From Marinobacterium arenosum (GTDB lineage Bacteria; Pseudomonadota; Gammaproteobacteria; Pseudomonadales; Balneatricaceae): a stretch of DNA of 64,000 nucleotides. The position numbers and the translations under genes are program-made. Below the pieces are notes generated by a model. The model did not search any database. It saw nothing but the letters and a program-made list of their open reading frames with translations, and was not told the origin of the DNA. The stretch is from contig NZ_JAILYN010000016.1 of assembly GCF_019795155.1 (NCBI RefSeq), positions 27,489 to 91,488 of the forward strand. The letters are read 5' to 3'. Positions 58,950 through 64,000 of the stretch are shown here, piece by piece. The stretch's first letter is position 1; each line of letters begins with the position of its first letter.

Positions 58950-60848
58950 TCACAGGGGTAGGCTGTATACCTGAATCGGCTGCTTGCGCCCGGGAATGGG
59001 CACCGCGCCGAGCGGTTTCATTCGTTGCTGCAATCCACTTGCGGGCAATAGATCTACCGTCTGCTGGCCCAACAGGATATGGACTTTCAGCTTGCGTGTC
59101 ATCTGTTGCAGGCGGGCGGCGAGGTTGACCGCGTCGCCGATCACCGTGTAGCTGCGGCGGAACGTCGAGCCCATATCGCCGACGACCATCTCGCCGCTGT
59201 TTACCCCGATGCCGACGTCAAGCTCCGGCCAGCCGCGGGCCTGGAACGCCCTGGCCAGTTCGAGTACGGTCCGGTGGATATCGAGCGCCGCCTGGGTGGC
59301 CCGCTCGGCATGGCGCGGATCCGCCAGCGGCGCGCCCCAGAAAGCCATCAGCGCATCGCCCATATACTTGTCCACGGTACCGCCGTTGCGATGCACCGCC
59401 TCGGTCATCGCGCCCATCAGCTGGTTCATCAGCTGGGCCAGCTCTTCCGGCGGCATCTGCTCGGCCAGCGCGGTGAAGCCGCGCAGATCGGCGAACAGCA
59501 CGCTCATGGTGCGTTTTTCCGCCACCAGGCCGACCGTGAGGTCGGGTTGCTTCATCAGTTTGTCGACCACCGCATCGGGTACGTAGGCGCTGAACAGCTT
59601 CTGCAGCCGGTTCTTCTGGCGGTAGTTCTGCCACAGATGCGGCGGCAGGTAGATGGCAAGTAACAGCAGGCTGGCGGCGAGCGATGGCCAGGCCCGGATC
59701 TGCTGCTGCTCCTGCCAGAGGTTCAGGCTGAACGCGAACCAGCCGGCGGTGACAATGCTCAGGCTGATCAGCGCCAGCAGGCCGTGGCCGTAGTTGAACA
59801 GCGTGGCGGCCAGCAGTAGCAGGACAACGCAGAGCAGCAGCTGGGCGCCAGGTTCCCAGCGGGGCTGGTAGGTCCAGCGCTGGTCGAGCAGGGCGAGCAG
59901 CAGGTTGGCATGGATCTCTACCGCCGGGTAGAGGCTGCTCACCGGGGTGGCGACCTGGTCGTACAGGCCGGTGGCGGTGGAGCCGATCAGCACGATAGCG
60001 CCGTCCAGTTGGGCCGGGTCGACGGCGCGCTGCAGAATCTCGCTGGCCGGAATGTACTGTACCGGCCGGCTTTCGGCGGGGTAGGGGATCAGCAGCATGC
60101 CGTCGTCATCGAGCGGCAACTGCAAAGGGCCGTTGCTGAGCAGGTTGCTGGCCTGGTTTATCTCGGTATCGCTCAGCCGGTAGCTGGCCGGCAGCTGCAG
60201 CAGCCGGCGGTACAGGTTGAGTGCCAGCATCTCGTAGTATTGACCTTGCCAGCGCACCAGTGGCGCGACGCGCCTGATGCGGCCGTCGGCGTCCACCCGG
60301 GGGGAGACATGGCCAGCCTGCCAGTCGAGTTCGGGATTGGCGCCGCTGCTGGCCAGGTAGCCGCTGGCAGTGGGGATGTTTTTTTTAATAGTTTCGAGAT
60401 CGTGATCCAGAGTAACCGGGCTGGCCAACCGGCCGCGCTGCAGGGCTTGGCCGTCGCCGGCTTCATCGCTGCTGCCAAACTGGAAGGCCTGGGCGATGCT
60501 GATCGGTTGCGCCGGCAGCAGCGAGAACAGCGACTCGTCCTGGTCGGTACGGTCGGGGAACAGGATATCCACGCCGATCAGGCTGACCTGGTACTTCTCG
60601 GTGAGAGTCCGTAACAGTTCGGCGACCCGTTGCCGGGGCCAGGGCCAGCGGCCCTCCTGCGCCAGGCTCTGTTCGTCGATGTCGACGATGATTACTCGCG
60701 AGTCGGCGGTTGCCGGTTGTTCGGTGAAGCGGGCGGTTTTCAGGTCGTACCAGAACCAGCTGAGGCTCTCGCTGGCGGGCCAGAAGATCGACAGGCAAAG
60801 CAGCAGGGTGGCGCTAAGCGCCACCAGGTGCTGTTTCAGGTAGGGCAA
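58950..60848 (-). CDS. CHASE2-domain class III adenylate cyclase
   Basis: 632 residues. One N-terminal membrane helix, then a periplasmic CHASE2 sensor at about 40-330 (RVIIVDIDEQSLAQEGRWPWPRQRVAELLRTL; VLIGSTATGLYDQVATPV). Next come three membrane helices at about 335-405 and a cytoplasmic catalytic domain at about 445-600. Metal-binding Asp residues are in VLFADLRGFT and KYMGDALMAFWG. The Lys of VDKYMGD and the Thr of RRSYTVIGDAVNLAARL are the adenine-selecting pair of class IIIb enzymes, so the product should be cAMP. It lies 2 bp after fecR. Confidence 0.92.
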   Translation of the reverse strand: MPYLKQHLVALSATLLLCLSIFWPASESLSWFWYDLKTARFTEQPATADSRVIIVDIDEQSLAQEGRWPWPRQRVAELLRTLTEKYQVSLIGVDILFPDRTDQDESLFSLLPAQPISIAQAFQFGSSDEAGDGQALQRGRLASPVTLDHDLETIKKNIPTASGYLASSGANPELDWQAGHVSPRVDADGRIRRVAPLVRWQGQYYEMLALNLYRRLLQLPASYRLSDTEINQASNLLSNGPLQLPLDDDGMLLIPYPAESRPVQYIPASEILQRAVDPAQLDGAIVLIGSTATGLYDQVATPVSSLYPAVEIHANLLLALLDQRWTYQPRWEPGAQLLLCVVLLLLAATLFNYGHGLLALISLSIVTAGWFAFSLNLWQEQQQIRAWPSLAASLLLLAIYLPPHLWQNYRQKNRLQKLFSAYVPDAVVDKLMKQPDLTVGLVAEKRTMSVLFADLRGFTALAEQMPPEELAQLMNQLMGAMTEAVHRNGGTVDKYMGDALMAFWGAPLADPRHAERATQAALDIHRTVLELARAFQARGWPELDVGIGVNSGEMVVGDMGSTFRRSYTVIGDAVNLAARLQQMTRKLKVHILLGQQTVDLLPASGLQQRMKPLGAVPIPGRKQPIQVYSLPL

Positions 60849-60850
60849 CG

Positions 60851-63220
60851 CTAGTCGGCTCGCTTCCAGTAGCTGACGCCGCTAATCCGGCTGTTGTCGG
60901 TCAGCTCTTTCTCGAACAGCAGACCGGCATCGAGGGCGTTTTCACCGATAAAGCCGCTCGCCCGGGTGTTGGACAGGCCGCTTTCGCTCTGTAGCAGCCC
61001 CTGGTCGCTCAACGAGCCGTAGGAGCGCAGCGACTCGGTGGTGCTCAGCGACGGGGCGTCTACGCCCATCTGCATGGCGAAGCGGTTCTGGTTGAAGTCG
61101 ACCTCCAGCGCGGCGTTATTGACCGAGGCGGACTCGATATGGCTGCCGTTCTGGTAGACCGCTTCATAGTCATTCAGGTTGAAGGCGAAGCGGCCCTGGT
61201 CCGGTAGATTGAGATCGCCGGATTGCGGCCGGAACAGTGCGAAGTGGCTGTTGCTGCCGACCAGTTCATAGCCTTCGCGCAGCGCGAGTTGTGCATCCTG
61301 GGCGTCCAGTTCGGCAAAGTTGCTCCAGCGGCCCCACTCCACCCGGCCGGTGTTGGCCTGTTGGTTCGGCTGGATCTGCTGCCAGGTTTGCGCCAGTTTC
61401 AGCTGGCTGGTGCCGTCCAGTGACAGCCTGACCAGGGTACTGTGGTCGCCGCTGCCGAGCACCAGTACCAACTGGTCTTCATCGACGATACCGCCCTCCA
61501 ACTGGAAGTCGCTGTCGCCGCCAAACAGCATACCGTTGTCGACTCGGCCGCGAATCAGCCGGTTGCCACCGGTGGCGGTGCTGACCCGGGCTTCGAACAG
61601 GCCGTTCTCGGCGTCAACGGTGAGGCTCTCCATGCTGAACGATTCCAGGTAGCTGCTGAAGTTGGCGGTTTGGGCGGAATCGATCTGCCACTGCGGTCGG
61701 TAGGTATAGGTCTGTTGCTGCAGGGCTTCGGGTGCGATATCCAGCATGATGCTGAGCTGGTCGTTGCCCAGGATATATCCGGGCTGCTGCTGCCAGAGCG
61801 GAATCAGCGACTTCAGGGTGTTGCCGTCGGTCTGGCCGAGAATCAGGTTCAGCGCCCAGCTTTTCTGCACGTCATCCCAGTTGGGCTGGGCCATCAGCTG
61901 CTGGACCACCTTCAGGGTCTGGGCATCGCCCCACCAGATGCCGGTCACCGCATCCAGCCCGGCGGTCAGTTTGCCGCTGTCTGCCTGGCCGGACTGGCTG
62001 GCGACGATATCCATCTGCCACAGCGAAGAGCCGATCGCGCGGGTTTCCGACGCGGTGCTGACTTGAGCCTGGGCAAGGTCGTCAAAGCTCCAGGTAACGC
62101 CGCCGATAGTGAAGTGGTCCTGCTGTAGCGGGCGGCGGTCGCTGCCGTCCAGCACACCGTCTCCATCGGTATCGGCGCTGAGCGGGTTGGTCTCCATCAT
62201 CAGTTCGGTGACGTCGTTGATGCCGTCCTGGTCGGAGTCGGCCTGCAACGGGTCCATCAGCCAGTGCTGTTCGAGCACATCGGCGATGCCGTCGCCGTCG
62301 TCGTCCAGATCCCGCCAGTTGGCGATGCCGTCCTTATCGGTGTCGACCAACTGGGCAGGGTCATTCGGCTCGCTGTCCTGGTAGTCGGGGATGCCGTCGC
62401 GATCCTGGTCCTGGTCGAGCGACGCCTGCAGCAGGGCTTCGATCTCAGGCGGCAGGGAGAGCGGCTTTACGATGGCGGTGTCGTCGCTGGTATCGGTTTT
62501 CGGCGTTGTTGAACCGGAGCTTTCGAACAGCTCGTCGATCTGCGGCAGCAGTTGTTCAAGCTGGCCCTCCAGCAGGCGCGGAGACTCCGTGCCCTTGGTT
62601 AATTCGAGATAGGCGGCGGCCTGACCGGCGAACAGCTCGCGAACCTGGCTGCCCTGGCAGGCACCCAGCGCATCGGCGCTGCACTGATCGCCGAACGGCG
62701 ACATGGCGATGCCGCCGCGGCTCACCATCACCCGGGAGATATCGGCGGAGGTAAACACGCTGAAATCGGTGCCGCGGATACCGATGGCGGCAACAGGAGT
62801 ATTCAGCCGGAAATTGCCCTTGCTGCGTTCGCCCACACCGCCGGTGACACTGCGCAAGGTGCCCTGGCTCAGGTTCAGCTTGACCTTCTCGGACGTGGGT
62901 TGGCTCGGGTCGACGCTGTAGGCTTCAATGGTCAGGGTGCTGGAGGGGCGCAGGCTCAGGTAGCCGCCATCGGCCATCTTCAGCTGGATATGGCCGTTTT
63001 CACGGGTGATGATCCGGTCGCCGACGAAAACGTTCTGACCACGTTTGACCGGATGCTGAACCTGGTTGGCATCGAACCGCTCGCGTGCGCCGGTGGCGAA
63101 AAGCACGGTACCCGCCACTTGGGCAGCAACGGTCTGTGCGGGCTGCTCGGAGCCTGCAATCGCGTAGCTGTAGCTGGTCAAAGACATCAACAACCAACAC
63201 AAGAAAGCGTTCCAGTTCAT
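60851..63220 (-). CDS. FecR-domain protein with calcium-binding thrombospondin-3 repeats
   Basis: 789 residues from ATG 63220 (AGGTG ribosome site); a GTG three codons upstream is less likely. Sec signal ends at about 20-24. FecR domain at about 60-165 (VKRGQNVFVGDRIITRENGHIQLKMADGGYLSLRPSS, TPVAAIGIRGTDFSV). Residues about 275-355 are DxDxDGIxD repeats of the thrombospondin type 3 kind. The last 400 residues are strand-rich without recognised family. Unlike TonB-system FecR there is no sigma factor nearby; it instead heads an operon with a CHASE2 cyclase, probably as its periplasmic partner. Confidence 0.88.
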   Translation of the reverse strand: MNWNAFLCWLLMSLTSYSYAIAGSEQPAQTVAAQVAGTVLFATGARERFDANQVQHPVKRGQNVFVGDRIITRENGHIQLKMADGGYLSLRPSSTLTIEAYSVDPSQPTSEKVKLNLSQGTLRSVTGGVGERSKGNFRLNTPVAAIGIRGTDFSVFTSADISRVMVSRGGIAMSPFGDQCSADALGACQGSQVRELFAGQAAAYLELTKGTESPRLLEGQLEQLLPQIDELFESSGSTTPKTDTSDDTAIVKPLSLPPEIEALLQASLDQDQDRDGIPDYQDSEPNDPAQLVDTDKDGIANWRDLDDDGDGIADVLEQHWLMDPLQADSDQDGINDVTELMMETNPLSADTDGDGVLDGSDRRPLQQDHFTIGGVTWSFDDLAQAQVSTASETRAIGSSLWQMDIVASQSGQADSGKLTAGLDAVTGIWWGDAQTLKVVQQLMAQPNWDDVQKSWALNLILGQTDGNTLKSLIPLWQQQPGYILGNDQLSIMLDIAPEALQQQTYTYRPQWQIDSAQTANFSSYLESFSMESLTVDAENGLFEARVSTATGGNRLIRGRVDNGMLFGGDSDFQLEGGIVDEDQLVLVLGSGDHSTLVRLSLDGTSQLKLAQTWQQIQPNQQANTGRVEWGRWSNFAELDAQDAQLALREGYELVGSNSHFALFRPQSGDLNLPDQGRFAFNLNDYEAVYQNGSHIESASVNNAALEVDFNQNRFAMQMGVDAPSLSTTESLRSYGSLSDQGLLQSESGLSNTRASGFIGENALDAGLLFEKELTDNSRISGVSYWKRAD

Positions 63221-63293
63221 GTCTGGCACCTATTACTCTGTCAATCTATCCATGGGCAGGAGTACTAGACTCCCTCAAACGGGGCAACAAGAA

Positions 63294-63309
63294 TGTGACG
63301 GGGATCACA
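63294..63309 (-). promoter_or_regulatory. CRP-like site before the fecR-cyclase operon
   Basis: TGTGA-CGGGGA-TCACA, a perfect match to the CRP/Vfr core, 74 bp upstream of the fecR ATG. Confidence 0.65.
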
Positions 63310-63444
63310 CTGCGTCTAAAAAATGAACAGGCCTGCTGTTATCGGGTGGCCGGACTGAATGCGATCACAGCAAGCGATTATAGGTGAAGTTCGGGGGCGG
63401 GCACAGGGCGATTGTTGGCCGGTGGGCTACTGGGTTCCGGCCCC

Positions 63445-63900
63445 GTAGCAGCGGGCTCTGACCGCGACAAGTCTCGGGATACGTACCAGGGGGCCGGTCG
63501 CCCTCGGAGCGGGCTGCTACGCATGGATTCCGTAGCAGCGGGCTTGGCATGCCCCTTGGGTACTGACTGCGACAAGTCTCGGGATTTGTACCGGGGGGCC
63601 GGTCGCCCTCGGAGCGGGCTGCTACCACAGGCCCTGTAGCAGCGGGCTCCGACCGCGATAAGTCTCAGGATTTGTACCGGGGAACCGGTCGCCCTCGGAG
63701 CGGGCTGCTACCACAGGCCCCGTAGCAGCGGGCTCCGACCGCGACAAGTCTCGGGATTCGTACCAGAGGGCCGGTCGCCCTCGGAGCGGGCTGCTACGCA
63801 TGGATTCCGTAGCAGCGGGCTTGGCATGCCCCTTGGGCTCCGACCGCGACAAGTCTCGGGATTCGTACCAGAGGGCCGGTCGCCCTCGGAGCGGGCTGCT
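63445..63900 (+). repeat. REP cluster 7
   Basis: Ten alternating hairpins. Spacers are almost uniform (AAGTCTCGGGATTCGTACCA). Direct units include three short-loop, one long-loop and, at about 63810, a hybrid that holds both the long insertion and the original TCCGA loop. The last inverted unit lacks its final CTAC. Confidence 0.92.
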
Positions 63901-63922
63901 TGTATCTCTCGTTGATGGGTGA

Positions 63923-64000
63923 TTAGCTACCGCCCATCGCAAGGAGCCGGTGAGCCAGGCGGGCTGCGAAGTCGAAAAGACTGCCCTGTAGATGAGGCCC
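63923..64000 (-). CDS. Possible 3' end of an unidentified gene
   Basis: A minus-strand frame open to the window edge ends at TAA 63923-63925. It gives 25 residues with a normal codon pattern (SLFDFAARLAHRLLAMGGS at the end). Too short for a family call. Confidence 0.35.
   Translation of the reverse strand, partial: GPHLQGSLFDFAARLAHRLLAMGGS

Noticed and set aside
63923..64000. Structured RNA gene at the right edge
   Set aside because: The GC-rich edge showed no match to RNase P, tmRNA, 6S or SRP features that I could recognise; a coding 3' end on the minus strand explains it better, though weakly.

Overview
The window looks like the chromosome of a GC-rich, Gram-negative gammaproteobacterium. 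The evidence is the conserved order mlaB-ibaG-murA-hisG-hisD and nadB / rpoE-rseA-rseC-mucD-lepA-lepB-DUF4845-rnc-era-recO-pdxJ-acpS, which is typical of the Pseudomonas/Oceanospirillales side of the class. Genus is not determined. No tRNA, rRNA or CRISPR array was recognised.

Layout. 1-4550: end of the Mla lipid-transport operon, murA, two histidine genes, sdhE-ygfX. 5194-6807: nadB, divergent from the sigma-E operon. 7021-17312: sigma-E stress operon followed by the lepA-to-acpS housekeeping run. The anti-sigma gene is unusual: RseA carries a RseB C-terminal domain and there is no separate rseB. 17905-22458: a complete type I secretion system (ABC, HlyD, TolC). 22469-32038: a surface polysaccharide operon (five glycosyltransferase domains or more, Wzm/Wzt exporter, chain-modifying methyltransferase). 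32979-46696: large repetitive, acidic, leaderless proteins and DUF4214 proteins, the likely cargo of the type I system. 46885-51869: small regulators, a HipA-like kinase/DUF3037 pair, a REP-associated tyrosine transposase (RAYT) and a broken IS66 element. 52025-54721: an S-layer-like RTX/DUF4214 protein with a structured leader and a CRP-like site. 55568-57585: REP clusters mixed with toxin-antitoxin-type small genes, one of them truncated. 57606-63220: a FecR / CHASE2-adenylate cyclase / outer-membrane barrel operon, also preceded by a CRP-like site.

Two themes tie the window together. First, a cell-surface programme: type I secretion, a polysaccharide ABC exporter and several DUF4214 proteins lie side by side, and the DUF4214 module is also inside the polysaccharide methyltransferase. 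This suggests that secreted proteins and glycan meet at the surface. A cAMP circuit may control part of it, because perfect CRP-type sites precede both the S-layer-like gene and the operon that encodes an adenylate cyclase. Second, seven intergenic clusters of GTAG-headed REP hairpins fill gaps between genes. Their stems vary but keep base pairing around a constant loop, and one RAYT gene that could mobilise such elements is present. One cluster lies exactly where a HEPN toxin gene has been lost.
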